A stretch of DNA of 64,000 nt from Sphingosinicella sp041916975 (GTDB lineage: Bacteria; Pseudomonadota; Alphaproteobacteria; Sphingomonadales; Sphingomonadaceae), in assembly GCF_041916975.1 (NCBI RefSeq), contig NZ_JAYRYK010000001.1:1426001-1490000 (forward strand), in the 5' to 3' direction. Below, piece by piece: positions 45,736-54,286 of the stretch. The notes below the pieces were generated by a model. That model worked only from the letters and a program-made list of their open reading frames with translations. It made no database searches and was not told the DNA's origin. The position numbers and the translations under genes are program-made. The first letter of the stretch is position 1. Every line of letters begins with the position of its first letter.

Positions 45736-46728
45736 TTACGCATGAAAGCGCCGGCGGAAAGATTGCCGGTCTTCGAGCGCAGTGCGCAGCCGCGCGACAT
45801 CGATCGATTTGGCGTTTTCCAAGATCGCGTCCTTGAGCACGGCATCTGCGGCGCGCACGAGTTCACCCTGGCTGAGGCCATCGGTCATCGGCGCGATCGA
45901 ACTCCAGGCCTTTGCCGTCAGGCGCAGCTGGCCCAGTCGCCGCGTCAGCAGAATGCGAGCCGCCTCGTGATCGGGTACATGATATTCGATGACCTCGTCG
46001 AAGCGGCGAGCGAGCGCCTTGTCGAGGATCTCGACATGGTTGGTCGCAGCAATGACGATGCTGTCGGTGCTGTTGGGCTCTTCCATGAAGGACAGGACCG
46101 AGTTCAGGACGCGACGGATTTCGCCGACATCATTGGGATCGCCGCGCCTGGAGCCAATCGCGTCGAATTCGTCGAGCAAATAGATACCGCGGGTCTGGGC
46201 GATCTGATCGAAGACGAGCCGCAGCTTTCCGGCGGTCTCGCCGAAGAAGCGGCTGAACAGGGATTCGAGCTTCACTGTGAACAGCGGCAAACGTAGTTCG
46301 CCGGCGAGCGCGGCGGCAGTCATCGTCTTGCCGGTTCCCGGCGGCCCGACAAGCAGCAGGTGCGTCGCCGGGATCTGCCCATGGTCGCGAAGCACAGCGC
46401 GTTGGCCCTGCTCGCGCACGACGCGTTCGAGGCGCGCACGAATGGCGTCGGTCAGCACCATGTTGGCAAGCGTGGTCTTGGGATAGGCGCTTTCGACCAG
46501 TCCCTGTAGTTCACCACGCGGTCGCGCCAACGGGATCGGCGTCTGGCCCGAGGGCGCTCCGCCTTGGCGCTCGCGCGCTTTCTGCACCAGCCGCTTCAGC
46601 GCGTTGGCGTCGGTCTCATTGCCAGCCCGTGCCTGTTGCGCAGCGATTTGCAAGGCGATCGAGAGAAACTGTTCTTGATCGCCCTCGACATGCGAGTTCA
46701 GGAGCGCAACGATTTGCTTGGTAGACAT
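45736..46728 (-). CDS. ietA: AAA+ ATPase, IetA-type partner of the protease
   Basis: Encodes 330 residues from the ATG at 46728, with AGGAGCG upstream. Walker A is GPPGTGKT at 128-135, Walker B YLLDEFD at 183-189, and sensor/arginine-finger features are IVIAATNHVEILDKALARRFDEVI. It belongs to the CDC48/ClpX-like classical AAA group. The N-terminal 90 residues are helical. In IetAS the ATPase acts as the antitoxin or activator for the protease. First gene of the pair. Confidence 0.86.
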   Translation of the reverse strand: MSTKQIVALLNSHVEGDQEQFLSIALQIAAQQARAGNETDANALKRLVQKARERQGGAPSGQTPIPLARPRGELQGLVESAYPKTTLANMVLTDAIRARLERVVREQGQRAVLRDHGQIPATHLLLVGPPGTGKTMTAAALAGELRLPLFTVKLESLFSRFFGETAGKLRLVFDQIAQTRGIYLLDEFDAIGSRRGDPNDVGEIRRVLNSVLSFMEEPNSTDSIVIAATNHVEILDKALARRFDEVIEYHVPDHEAARILLTRRLGQLRLTAKAWSSIAPMTDGLSQGELVRAADAVLKDAILENAKSIDVARLRTALEDRQSFRRRFHA

Positions 46729-47157
46729 GAGCGCTCCTTTCTCTTGGTCATGACCTGAGCGCGGTCCCGGCACGACGCGGACCTTGCCCCCGCGTCGACC
46801 TCTATCAGAGCGGGATTCGACGCGCCATCACGGATTGAATACACGAGCTGTCCCGCCGGTTGCGGCCCAGCCATCTGCTGATTGCGGGACCGGTGCGGCC
46901 GCGCCCGATGGTCCAGCTGATGCTGTCGCCGTTCACCAAGCCTGCCGCTCTGAGGTAGGTAGCGGGATGTGACAGCTGAGAATGTACGGCAGCTATCAGG
47001 CAGCTTTATCTGGGCGCGAATGTCGGCAATGTTGGCGGAACTTCGGATTCCTCGCGCTGATCTGCAGGGGGATCCAGGTCCGCACCAGCGTGATCCTGGC
47101 GATGCACTATCCGCCGACTGCACTGGCCGCCAGACCAAGGAATCGACCGCGAACCAA
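46729..47157. other. intergenic region between IetAS and the DUF4365-like gene
   Basis: About 430 bp without a supported gene. It should carry the ietA promoter near 46730-46900. Open frames here are uninterrupted only because of high GC and match nothing I recognise. The DUF4365-like gene ends at its right edge. Confidence 0.45.
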
Positions 47158-48741
47158 CTACTGCCCGAGCCGAGAGGGGCGCACACTTCGCGAAGGAAGG
47201 TCGGATTTCAAGGGGTGATCGCCTGGACCTTGCGACGCGACAACCCGCAGGTCGCCCAACGCCATCACGTCGCCGTCGCCGGCCATGATGTCCAGCTGGC
47301 GCGCATAAGCCCGCTCGACAGCATCCAGCGACCAACCCGACTTCGCGACGACAAAGCCGTCGAGGATACGCGGCGCACCGAATCCGAGCTGCCGGCGGCC
47401 CTTGATCTTTTTATCGTGAAGTACCGGGCGGCGGGCGACTGCTGCCACGACCGTGTCCCCGATCTCGGCCCAGGCATAGGCGAGCATACTCGCGAACTTG
47501 CGTGGGATGCGGCGCTCAGGAACAAAATCGATGCGCATGTAGCGCTCGCTGGCCAATGCGCAGAGAATTTCGAGCGGCCATGTCGCGGCGTTGAAGGCGC
47601 TAATCGATGTCGGCGGCAGCGGCTTGCCCGCCAGGGACGCGATCTGACGAACCACGTCGATCGACAAGCCAAGCCAGGGCCATCCGTCCCTCTGATCCTG
47701 ACCTTGCATCTCGATGTATCCGAGATCAACCGACCGGCCGTTCAATTCGGCATCGATGTACACCTTGGCCTCGGGCTTGGTCGCCTGAAGGTTGGTGAAC
47801 AGCGCCAAGTCTTCAATGTCCGCTTCGGTTGCGGCATTGAGCTTGGCCTTGGCGCGAATACGGCCTCCGGGCCCGAAGACGATGTCGAGGCACGGCGTTA
47901 CGAGCCTCCAGGCCCGAGCATCGCCATCTTCCGCATCGAATAGCTTAGCTGCGACAGTGATCGATGGACCGGTAGGGAACGTCGCCCGCAGCCGCGCCGG
48001 TCGCCCTTCCGGAGACAGCCAAACTTGCACGTCGCGAAGATCGATCTCGGGCTGGCCCGAGCTGATCCCAAACCGCTCGCTGTGGAAGACGAAGCGATTG
48101 GCATGCCAACGGGGTTTAAGCCCGAGCTGGAGGTCGAGATAGTCGTCCTGGCTTTCGAGCTGCAAGGTAAAGGTGGCAGTACCGCGAGATTTGCTGAAGC
48201 CGATCGTCTGGTAGAGGTTCGTCTTTTGGGCAGCGTAAGGAGAGGCGACCGCCGCAATCTGCCCTTCGATCCAGCCGAGCAAATTGTCGATCTGCTCGTC
48301 ACCTTCATCAAAGGTGACCGACAAATATTGCCGATGCGTGTCGGTTCGTCCCTCGGCGTCTGCTTGGCGAGCTGCGAGCAGCCAAGCTGCGATTAGGGTG
48401 CTCCAAACGTGCTTGGCGAAATAGCGCGGACCGTCTGCGCCCAGAACTACGAGCACGATAAAGGTTGGCAAGGACGAACCGGCATAACGCAGGGCATTGG
48501 CGAGACTGATCTGTACCGTCCGGCTTTCGCCTTCGGTCGCCTTGACCTGCACCAGTGCCGCGACCGGTCCGCGTTTCATGTCGAGCGCAATCGCGAGCTG
48601 TGGACGCGGTGGAAATTCTATAAATTTGTCCCAGCCATTGTCGTCCTCTTCGGACTTGTTGCACGTCACGCCAGCTTCCGAGCAAAGAAGACTGAAATGC
48701 TTCTCACCGCGACGGCCAATCATCTGGTTGTGCTTCGACAT
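47158..48741 (-). CDS. DUF4365-like nuclease-domain protein of unknown function
   Basis: Encodes 527 residues from the ATG at 48741 (GGGAG upstream). The first 130 residues look like a DUF4365 PD-(D/E)xK domain: IGRRGEKHFSLLC (E13), D38 in NGWDKFIEF, and VQVKAT with Q65-x-K67. The remaining 400 residues have no motif I know. It is on the same strand as IetAS, 430 bp upstream of it, and next to an MNT-HEPN gene. DUF4365 domains are common in defence islands, so a role in nucleic-acid cleavage during defence is possible. Confidence 0.65.
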   Translation of the reverse strand: MSKHNQMIGRRGEKHFSLLCSEAGVTCNKSEEDDNGWDKFIEFPPRPQLAIALDMKRGPVAALVQVKATEGESRTVQISLANALRYAGSSLPTFIVLVVLGADGPRYFAKHVWSTLIAAWLLAARQADAEGRTDTHRQYLSVTFDEGDEQIDNLLGWIEGQIAAVASPYAAQKTNLYQTIGFSKSRGTATFTLQLESQDDYLDLQLGLKPRWHANRFVFHSERFGISSGQPEIDLRDVQVWLSPEGRPARLRATFPTGPSITVAAKLFDAEDGDARAWRLVTPCLDIVFGPGGRIRAKAKLNAATEADIEDLALFTNLQATKPEAKVYIDAELNGRSVDLGYIEMQGQDQRDGWPWLGLSIDVVRQIASLAGKPLPPTSISAFNAATWPLEILCALASERYMRIDFVPERRIPRKFASMLAYAWAEIGDTVVAAVARRPVLHDKKIKGRRQLGFGAPRILDGFVVAKSGWSLDAVERAYARQLDIMAGDGDVMALGDLRVVASQGPGDHPLKSDLPSRSVRPSRLGQ

Positions 48742-48990
48742 TTCGCTCCCGCTCTTCGCACGACCTTTTTGGACCGCCAAGGCTTGCTGCGCAAATCTTG
48801 GCGTGCGGAAAACGCGCTTGCAATCGTCGCCGCAATCCGCGGAACACGCCGCAGGTCAGCCTTAAGGCGATATCATCTTGATGAACGGCAGCTTTCAGGG
48901 AGATCATCATATGGCTCAAGTGGCCGCTTTGGCGGCGGCTATCGCCGCTGTTGCGATGCCTGAGACCGCGCAGGCCGCTACCAATCCAGT

Positions 48991-49914
48991 TCAACTCTTT
49001 GCCGTTACGTCCAGCTCAGCGATCCGTTCACTGCACACGGCATGGACAACGCGGCCGAGTTCCTCGACTTGGCTACCCAACCACTCCAGTTCCTCCGCAG
49101 AAATACGGTAGTGCTTCGAGTAGCGGGCCTTCACATAGGCCTCTTTCAGCTTCTCGAAGAGCGCGCGTTCCTTCTTCGTATCGCGCGGCCAGACATGGAA
49201 AAGGCGCCGGTCCAGCCGTTCGGCCTGCGTGCGCAGGAAGCCCAGATTATGGACGTGCGGCGTATAGAAGGTGCACACCAAGAGCACGCAATGGTAAAGG
49301 CTTTCGGTGGCCTGATGATAGAGGAATGCCGCCTCTTTGGGATAGCCGCGAGCTACCGCTTCCCTAGCCAGATCGAATTTGCGAAGGCCTGCCGGTAGCC
49401 ACTCCTCGAAGTATTCCTTCGCCATGGCGAGCGCCTGTTTGGGCGTCTTGGGCTTGGGCGTATGGAACGGTGCGTCGTCGCTCTGGTAGAGCGCGATGCC
49501 GTCTTTCGCGAGGTCCATGAAGAAGTACCGGCCATGCGCGAGCCCGTCGTTCACCTCCTGCAGCGTGTGCACGATGAAGTTGACCGGGGTCTTCAGGGCC
49601 TTCGTGATGCCGTACTCGCGCATCAGCTGGTCTTCGGCCTTTTCCCAGTAGGGGATGCGGTCGGTGAGGCGTTTGTCGTTGACGACAACAAGCAGGTCGA
49701 AGTCGGACTTGTAGCCTTTGGCGGTATGCGGCTCGTCGACCCAGCCGCCGCGCGCGTAGCTGCCGTAGAGCACGACCTTGAGGATTCGGCCCTTCTTCTT
49801 CCATGCCTGCGTCGCAAGTGCAGTCGCTTCCTCGAACCCCGCGAACAGCACCTCGAGCACGCGCTCAAGCTCGCGCTGCTTTGCGGGCGGAAGATGATCG
49901 AGGCTCGTGCGCAT
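48991..49914 (-). CDS. nucleotidyltransferase-HEPN fusion protein (MNT-HEPN)
   Basis: Encodes 307 residues from the ATG at 49914 (GGAAGG upstream). The N-terminal minimal nucleotidyltransferase has GSYARG at 51-56 and D71-F-D73. The C-terminal half is a HEPN domain with EAAFLYHQATESLYHCVLLV and AYVKARYSKHYRIS, close to the R-x-H type RNase motif. When separate, such pairs are toxin-antitoxin modules in which the MNT part AMPylates the HEPN toxin. The fused form may act as a self-contained toxin/antitoxin or defence RNase. Confidence 0.82.
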   Translation of the reverse strand: MRTSLDHLPPAKQRELERVLEVLFAGFEEATALATQAWKKKGRILKVVLYGSYARGGWVDEPHTAKGYKSDFDLLVVVNDKRLTDRIPYWEKAEDQLMREYGITKALKTPVNFIVHTLQEVNDGLAHGRYFFMDLAKDGIALYQSDDAPFHTPKPKTPKQALAMAKEYFEEWLPAGLRKFDLAREAVARGYPKEAAFLYHQATESLYHCVLLVCTFYTPHVHNLGFLRTQAERLDRRLFHVWPRDTKKERALFEKLKEAYVKARYSKHYRISAEELEWLGSQVEELGRVVHAVCSERIAELDVTAKS

Positions 49915-49998
49915 AGGAGACCTTCCTAGCAACTCAGATATGACTTTGCACTGCAAGAACAGGCTGTTGCCGCAAGTGCGGACCCCGCAACCCCCTGA

Positions 49999-50403
49999 TC
50001 AGAGGGTTGCAGCCTTGTGCAGCGCCACCAGTGCCGCCGCCATGCGGGTTTCGACCTCTTGGGTGGTGAGGCCCAGCCGCAGCGCGATGCGGTCGTTGAG
50101 GAGGTCGTCCCAGGCGAGCTCCATCACCTGCTGCGACACGGGATCGAGCGCCGCGAACGCCGCGCGGTAGGGCCTGCCGATCTTCAATATGTGCCGGACG
50201 GCTTTCCGCATGTGCCAGCGCACCCGCCACTCACCGATGCCGAGCTCTGCGGCGATCTCGGCGTAGGACTTGCCTTCGACCCTGTGCGCGATGAACACCA
50301 TCAGCGTTCGCTCGGGGAGCTTCCGCAGCCATGCCCGCATGACAGCGTGACGATCCCGCTCAAGGGGCGCACCGGGTTCAGGTACAGATTTGCCGTTCAT
50401 CAT
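49999..50403 (-). CDS. sigma-70 region 4-like DNA-binding protein
   Basis: Encodes 134 residues from the ATG at 50403 (AGGAGTAAGG upstream; ATG at 50400 also possible). The middle has LRKLPERTLMVFIAHRVEGKSYAEIAAELGIGEWRVRWHMRKAVRHI, a sigma-70 region 4 helix-turn-helix. The sigma region 2 is missing, so it cannot be a complete sigma factor. The C-terminal third (DPVSQQVMELAWDDLLNDRIALRLGLTTQEVETRM) may be a second HTH. It is probably a small regulator of this element. Confidence 0.7.
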   Translation of the reverse strand: MMNGKSVPEPGAPLERDRHAVMRAWLRKLPERTLMVFIAHRVEGKSYAEIAAELGIGEWRVRWHMRKAVRHILKIGRPYRAAFAALDPVSQQVMELAWDDLLNDRIALRLGLTTQEVETRMAAALVALHKAATL

Positions 50404-51037
50404 CCTTACTCCTGCCAAAGCCGCGGCCCCGGCCGGAGGGCGGGGGCGGGCGGCAGGAACGGGATCCGGCGGGCCGCATGAGGCGGCCTGCACCCGAAGG
50501 GCTGGAACGAATGTGTGGACGGCCAAAGCAAGCCTCTCATTGCCCTTTCCTTTCTCTTTCCTTCCGCACCCGGCCCCGGAGGGGATAGGCGGCGAGAAAC
50601 TCCCGAAAAGGCCCGCTACAGAGGCAGGCGGCACCCGCAGGGCCGGAACATCGTGAAGGACCCTGAGCATCGCGAAGGGTTGCGGCCTGCCGGAGCGGGC
50701 CTAGCAGGGAGCGCCGGCTACCCCTTCCGGGGCCGGTCGATCACAACGCCATCGCGCGATCAGCGCGATGACAGTTGGTCTTCAGATTATTGCGCGAGGC
50801 AGCGCCGAGTATCTTACGAACGGTTGGGTGCGGTCATGTGTCCGGCCTATCGGTGCGGCACTTGGCCGCTGGCCCTGATGAAATCCGCGGATCGATCGTT
50901 CCATCAGAGGAACGGGCTCGAAGGCTCCCTTCGTTTTCCGAACTGATCGATCCCCGGCTCAGCCGGTTCGTCATCATGGCTCAAACACCACCTCGCGCTT
51001 CCTTCGGAGCGGACTCCGGCGGAAACGCGAAACCCGG
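50404..51037. other. intergenic region with GC-rich repeats and 3' flank of IS110
   Basis: About 630 bp without a supported gene. It contains two copies of a GC-rich 28-bp repeat (50481-50508 and 50622-50649, 23 of 28 identical). From about 50900 it is the flank of the IS110 transposase gene. Confidence 0.5.
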
Positions 51038-52143
51038 TTAGCAGGCCGGAGACGGCGCGCGATAAGCGCCGCCTCGTGTCAACACGGCCCAGATTATGCG
51101 CGCGGTCTTGTTCGCCCAAGCGACAGCCGCGACAAGCGGCGGACGACGCGACAAGATCGCGAGCAACCAAGGCAAGGCTTTAGCGGGATCGACTCTTGCG
51201 CGTCTGATGATCGTAAAGGCGCCGAGAACCAGGAGCGTGCGAAGCGTCTGATCGCCCGCTTTGGTAATCCTGCCGAGCCGTGCTTTGCCGCCGCTACTAT
51301 TTTGGCGCGGGGTCAACCCGAGCCACGCCGCGAAATCCCGCCCGGTCGAAAAACGCGATAGATCACCCGCAAGGGCGACAATGGTGGTAGATGTGACGGG
51401 ACCGATGCCGGGAATGGTACAGAGGCGTCGGCATGCATCATCGATCCGCGCATTGGCCTGAATCTCTAGATCAAGGGTGGCGAGTTGCCGTTCGACATTG
51501 CGGATCGCTTCCGCGATCATGGCATAGGTGTTGCGGATGAGATCGGGCATCCGCTCATCACGGGCATCAGCGATCCTGAGCAACTCGTTCGCGCCGCCAA
51601 GGCCAGTGGTCGTTATGATGCCGAACTCCGCCAAGCCGGCGCGCAGGCCATTCAGCAATGCGGTGCGCTGTCCGACGAGCTGCGTGCGCATCCGGTGCAT
51701 CAGGGCGAGAGCCTGTGTGTCAGGCGCCTTCACCGGCACAAACCGCATATTGGGCCGCTCGACAGCTTCACAAATCGCTTCGGCGTCGGCGGCGTCATTC
51801 TTCGACCGCTTCACATATGGCTTCACGTAATGTGCCGGCATCAACCGCACTTCATGCCCCAGCGCCGACAGCTCGCGCGCCCAATAATGCGCCGTGGCGC
51901 ATGCCTCGATACCGATTAGGCAGGGCGGCAGGGCTTCGAAGAAAACGCGCATCTGATTGCGGTTCAATCGCTTACGGATCGCGACCTCGCCATCTTCGTC
52001 TATGCCGTGGACCTGAAATACGGTCTTGGCGATATCGAGCCCGATCGTTGTCACCTTCATTGCTACCTCCATCCCTGCGCCGGCGAATCAGACCGGCTAG
52101 CAACGAATGCCGCAACCGGAGCCGTCCCACCTCATCAGAGGAA
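50902..52143 (-). mobile_element. IS110-family insertion sequence (tentative ends)
   Basis: The transposase gene is complete. CATCAGAGGAA occurs at 50902-50912 and again at 52133-52143, bracketing it; the 1242-bp span fits IS110-family sizes. The family makes no ordinary target duplication, so the repeat may be element ends or chance. Non-coding parts are about 125 bp after and 80 bp before the gene. Confidence 0.45.
51038..52060 (-). CDS. IS110 family transposase (bridge-RNA type recombinase)
   Basis: Encodes 340 residues from the ATG at 52060, with GGAGG nearby; an ATG at 52072 forms part of that RBS. The RuvC-like DEDD site is visible as D9 (TIGLDIAK), E52 (IGIEACATAHYWAREL), D89 and D92 (KRSKNDAADAEAI). 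The C-terminal Tnp_20 part has CTIPGIGPVTSTTIVALAGDLSRF and TPRQNSSGGKARLGRITKAGD, with the catalytic Ser. IS110 recombinases use a bridge RNA from the element's non-coding end to pair target and donor. No frameshift is seen, so the enzyme may be active. Confidence 0.93.
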   Translation of the reverse strand: MKVTTIGLDIAKTVFQVHGIDEDGEVAIRKRLNRNQMRVFFEALPPCLIGIEACATAHYWARELSALGHEVRLMPAHYVKPYVKRSKNDAADAEAICEAVERPNMRFVPVKAPDTQALALMHRMRTQLVGQRTALLNGLRAGLAEFGIITTTGLGGANELLRIADARDERMPDLIRNTYAMIAEAIRNVERQLATLDLEIQANARIDDACRRLCTIPGIGPVTSTTIVALAGDLSRFSTGRDFAAWLGLTPRQNSSGGKARLGRITKAGDQTLRTLLVLGAFTIIRRARVDPAKALPWLLAILSRRPPLVAAVAWANKTARIIWAVLTRGGAYRAPSPAC

Positions 52144-52145
52144 GA

Positions 52146-52160
52146 CCTGCCGCAGGCAGG
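52146..52160. repeat. short perfect hairpin next to IS110
   Basis: CCTGCC-GCA-GGCAGG can form a 6-bp stem with a 3-nt loop. It lies three bases beyond the possible element end at 52143. Role unknown. Confidence 0.4.
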
Positions 52161-52333
52161 TTGCAGGCCGGTGCGGCTCGCCCAAAGCCCCGTGACGCCC
52201 GCTCCCGTTCCTCAGGACGGCACAAACGACAACACCCCGCCCGAAAGCGAGGTGTCACCAGACATGGCGCAAGGCGCCCTGTCCTCAGGATCAGATCCGC
52301 GCCGCCACACGGCGGCGCGAGAACTGACAATGA

Positions 52334-52897
52334 TCAGTACGGGATCGGCTGATCGGTGAACACGGTCACCATCTGCCCGGGCAGCATCACCGCAGAGCGT
52401 CCGCTTACCAGCCAGGTTGCAAACACAGCCGCAACGGTGTTGCCCTTGCCTTCCTGCCGGTGCGTACCGCGCATCTTGTAGTCGGCGCCGCGGACATTGA
52501 TCTTGTCGAAGCTGAGCTCGAACTTGCCCGACTTGCCGCCAACGGCCTTGCCGGTCTTCCACGTCACCGTGGCCTCGACCTTCGAGCCGCGCGGTATGGC
52601 GACTTCGCCGGCTTCCTGAACGTCATTCACCACGGTGAACTGGAACTTGTCGCCGACTTCGACTTTCTTCGAGGTGATCTCGCCGTCCGATGTGATCGAA
52701 ACCTGCGTGCTTGCCGGAAGTGCTCGGGCGACCGGTGTCTCGGCGACCGGTTCGGGAACCGCTGCCTCAGCGGCCGGCGCAGACGCCGCCGCAGGTTCGG
52801 CGGGCGCTGCGGTTTCGGCAGGCGCGACTTCCTGCGCATGGAGCGGCGCTGCCGCAAAGCACAAAGCCGCGGATACAGTTGCTATGACGATTTTCAT
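52334..52897 (-). CDS. exported protein of unknown function (proline/alanine-rich linker)
   Basis: Encodes 187 residues from the ATG at 52897 with GGGGG upstream. A signal peptide ends at LHAQ. A 35-residue alanine/proline/glutamate linker follows, then a beta-rich domain (VEVGDKFQFTVVNDVQEAGEVAIPRGSKVEATVTWKTG) that recalls the C-terminal barrel of TrbI/VirB10-like or pilus-assembly proteins, but the match is weak. I do not assign a function. It may sit in the periplasm. Confidence 0.65.
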   Translation of the reverse strand: MKIVIATVSAALCFAAAPLHAQEVAPAETAAPAEPAAASAPAAEAAVPEPVAETPVARALPASTQVSITSDGEITSKKVEVGDKFQFTVVNDVQEAGEVAIPRGSKVEATVTWKTGKAVGGKSGKFELSFDKINVRGADYKMRGTHRQEGKGNTVAAVFATWLVSGRSAVMLPGQMVTVFTDQPIPY

Positions 52898-53022
52898 GAT
52901 GCCCCCATGGATGTGCGCAAGTGCACACTGTGGCAGCACCATATCGTTACGGGGGTGTCAACGTAGCGTGTAAGGCGGTCCCAAGAAAACAGGCGCCGCC
53001 ACGCGGGCGGCGCCCGTTGCGG

Positions 53023-53454
53023 TCAGGCCTTCTTCTTGCCGCGGCCCGGTGTGGTACGCTTGGTGCCGAGGCCGATCTTCTTCGCCAGTTCCTGGCGCTG
53101 CAGCGCATAGTTCGGAGCGACCATCGGATAGTCGGCAGGAAGGCCCCACTTCGCGCGGTATTCATCGGGCGTCAGGTTGTAGTGCGTCATCAAGTGACGC
53201 TTCAGCATCTTGAGCTTCTTGCCGTCTTCAAGGCAGACGATGAAGTCAGGCTTCACTGAGGCGCGGATGGAAACGGCCGGTTCCTGCTTGGGCTTTTCCG
53301 GCTCCATGGTGCCGCCCACGTTGGCGAGCGCAGCGTAGACGTTCTGGATGAGCGTCGGCAGGTCGGAGACCGCGACCGTGTTGTTCGCGACATGCGAAGA
53401 GACGATGTCGGCGGTAAGCGCCAGGACATCCTGATGCGTGTTCTGTTCAGTCAT
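53023..53454 (-). CDS. MucR family transcriptional regulator
   Basis: Encodes 143 residues from the ATG at 53454. The C-terminal zinc-finger/DNA-binding part FIVCLEDGKKLKMLKRHLMTHYNLTPDEYRAKWGLPADYPMVAPNYALQRQELAKKIGLG is the MucR/Ros signature, where the Cys and His residues bind Zn. MucR proteins are H-NS-like silencers that bind AT-rich DNA. On this element it could silence the AT-richer cargo or the transfer genes. Confidence 0.93.
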   Translation of the reverse strand: MTEQNTHQDVLALTADIVSSHVANNTVAVSDLPTLIQNVYAALANVGGTMEPEKPKQEPAVSIRASVKPDFIVCLEDGKKLKMLKRHLMTHYNLTPDEYRAKWGLPADYPMVAPNYALQRQELAKKIGLGTKRTTPGRGKKKA

Positions 53455-53818
53455 GAAGTAAGACCCCGTTGGTTTTGCGTCCTGCTTCATTGCCGGACTT
53501 GCGCGCTGCCCTACACGAACGCGCATGAACGCGAAATTGCTGAAACGACATCCGGTTCCATGCTTTTATACTTTTGACGCAAAGTGATTCGTATCCACCT
53601 TTGCTCTGTGGAACCTCCTGAGACGGTAAATCGCGGCCAGCTTCAAAAATATCTTTGCGTCAATAAGTGTCAATTGGTGTTCACCAGCGTCCGTGTGTTT
53701 CCAGAACGTACTATTCGCCTGTCTGGCGCCATTTTGGCACTCTTGACGCGCGTGCCAATTCTGGACTTCCTAATCTGCGTTTGGGGAAAGCTGACAACCG
53801 CTTAAGGAAGGACCAGCC
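53455..53818. other. intergenic region between mucR and the AlpA-like gene
   Basis: About 365 bp, divergent promoters for mucR and the AlpA-like gene. It is AT-richer than its surroundings and holds the inverted repeat at 53734-53758. A short run of repeated GTCAAT-type words near 53655-53680 is also seen. No gene supported. Confidence 0.5.
53734..53758. promoter_or_regulatory. inverted repeat TTGGCAC-N11-GTGCCAA upstream of AlpA-like gene
   Basis: Perfect 7-bp arms separated by 11 bp, 61 bp upstream of the AlpA-like start. The spacing places one arm per helical turn or so, as expected for an operator bound by a dimer. It could regulate the AlpA-like gene or the mucR promoter. Confidence 0.4.
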
Positions 53819-54025
53819 ATGTCCCATGACCGTATCCTGCGCTTGCACACTGTCCTAGACCGCACCGGGCTCAGCCGCTCGACGCTCTACCGGAAGATGC
53901 AAAGCGGCACGTTTCCAAGGCAGGTCCGGATCGCCACGCGTTGCACCGGCTGGCGCGAGTCCGCCGTCAGCGCATGGATGAAGAACCCCATGTTCTTCCA
54001 TGTTGATGATCTGCCCGCGGAGTAG
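53819..54025 (+). CDS. AlpA-like excisionase/transcriptional regulator
   Basis: Encodes 68 residues with an MerR/AlpA-type winged HTH (ILRLHTVLDRTGLSRSTLYRKMQSGTFPRQVRI, then W..SAVSAWM). AAGGAAGG precedes the ATG. AlpA-like proteins typically control excision or integrase expression in P4-like islands. Its position between mucR and the integrase fits this role. Confidence 0.88.
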   Translation: MSHDRILRLHTVLDRTGLSRSTLYRKMQSGTFPRQVRIATRCTGWRESAVSAWMKNPMFFHVDDLPAE

Positions 54026-54050
54026 GCTAAGCCTTTCTGGACAAGATGAG

Positions 54051-54073
54051 GGCGTGCCCGCTATCGGCACGCC
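54051..54073 (+). repeat. 8-bp perfect hairpin abutting a start codon
   Basis: GGCGTGCC-CGCTATC-GGCACGCC forms an 8-bp GC-rich stem with a 7-nt loop and ends right before the ATG at 54074. No T-run follows, so it is not a standard terminator. It could block ribosome access to the small gene or protect the alpA mRNA end. Confidence 0.55.
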
Positions 54074-54277
54074 ATGGCAATCATCGCAACGATCATGAAC
54101 ACGGCCACAGGCCAGCCCATTCAGAAGATGACCTTCGGTCGCATGCCCAAGCCGTGGGCGACGTTCAATCTGGAGACCGGGGAGCGCGTCACCGCGGACC
54201 GCGTGCATGTCGGCAAGCCTGCGCCGGGCAAGTTCATCGCACCCGTCGAAGTGTGGGTCACACCGAAAGCAGATTGA
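54074..54277 (+). CDS. small hypothetical protein
   Basis: Encodes 67 residues, with no clear ribosome site because the hairpin directly precedes the ATG; an internal ATG at 54095 is possible. The composition is coding-like (MTFGRMPKPWATFNLETGERVTADRVHVGKPAPGKFIAPVEVWV). No family recognised. It lies between the AlpA-like gene and the end of the integrase gene on the other strand. Confidence 0.5.
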   Translation: MAIIATIMNTATGQPIQKMTFGRMPKPWATFNLETGERVTADRVHVGKPAPGKFIAPVEVWVTPKAD

Positions 54278-54286
54278 GCGAAATAC

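Noticed and set aside
46729..47157. Possible small gene between IetAS and the DUF4365-like gene
   Set aside because: Open frames exist on both strands but have no start with RBS and no coding-like composition.
49999..50403. Complete ECF sigma factor
   Set aside because: Only a region 4-like HTH is present; there is no region 2 and the protein is too short.
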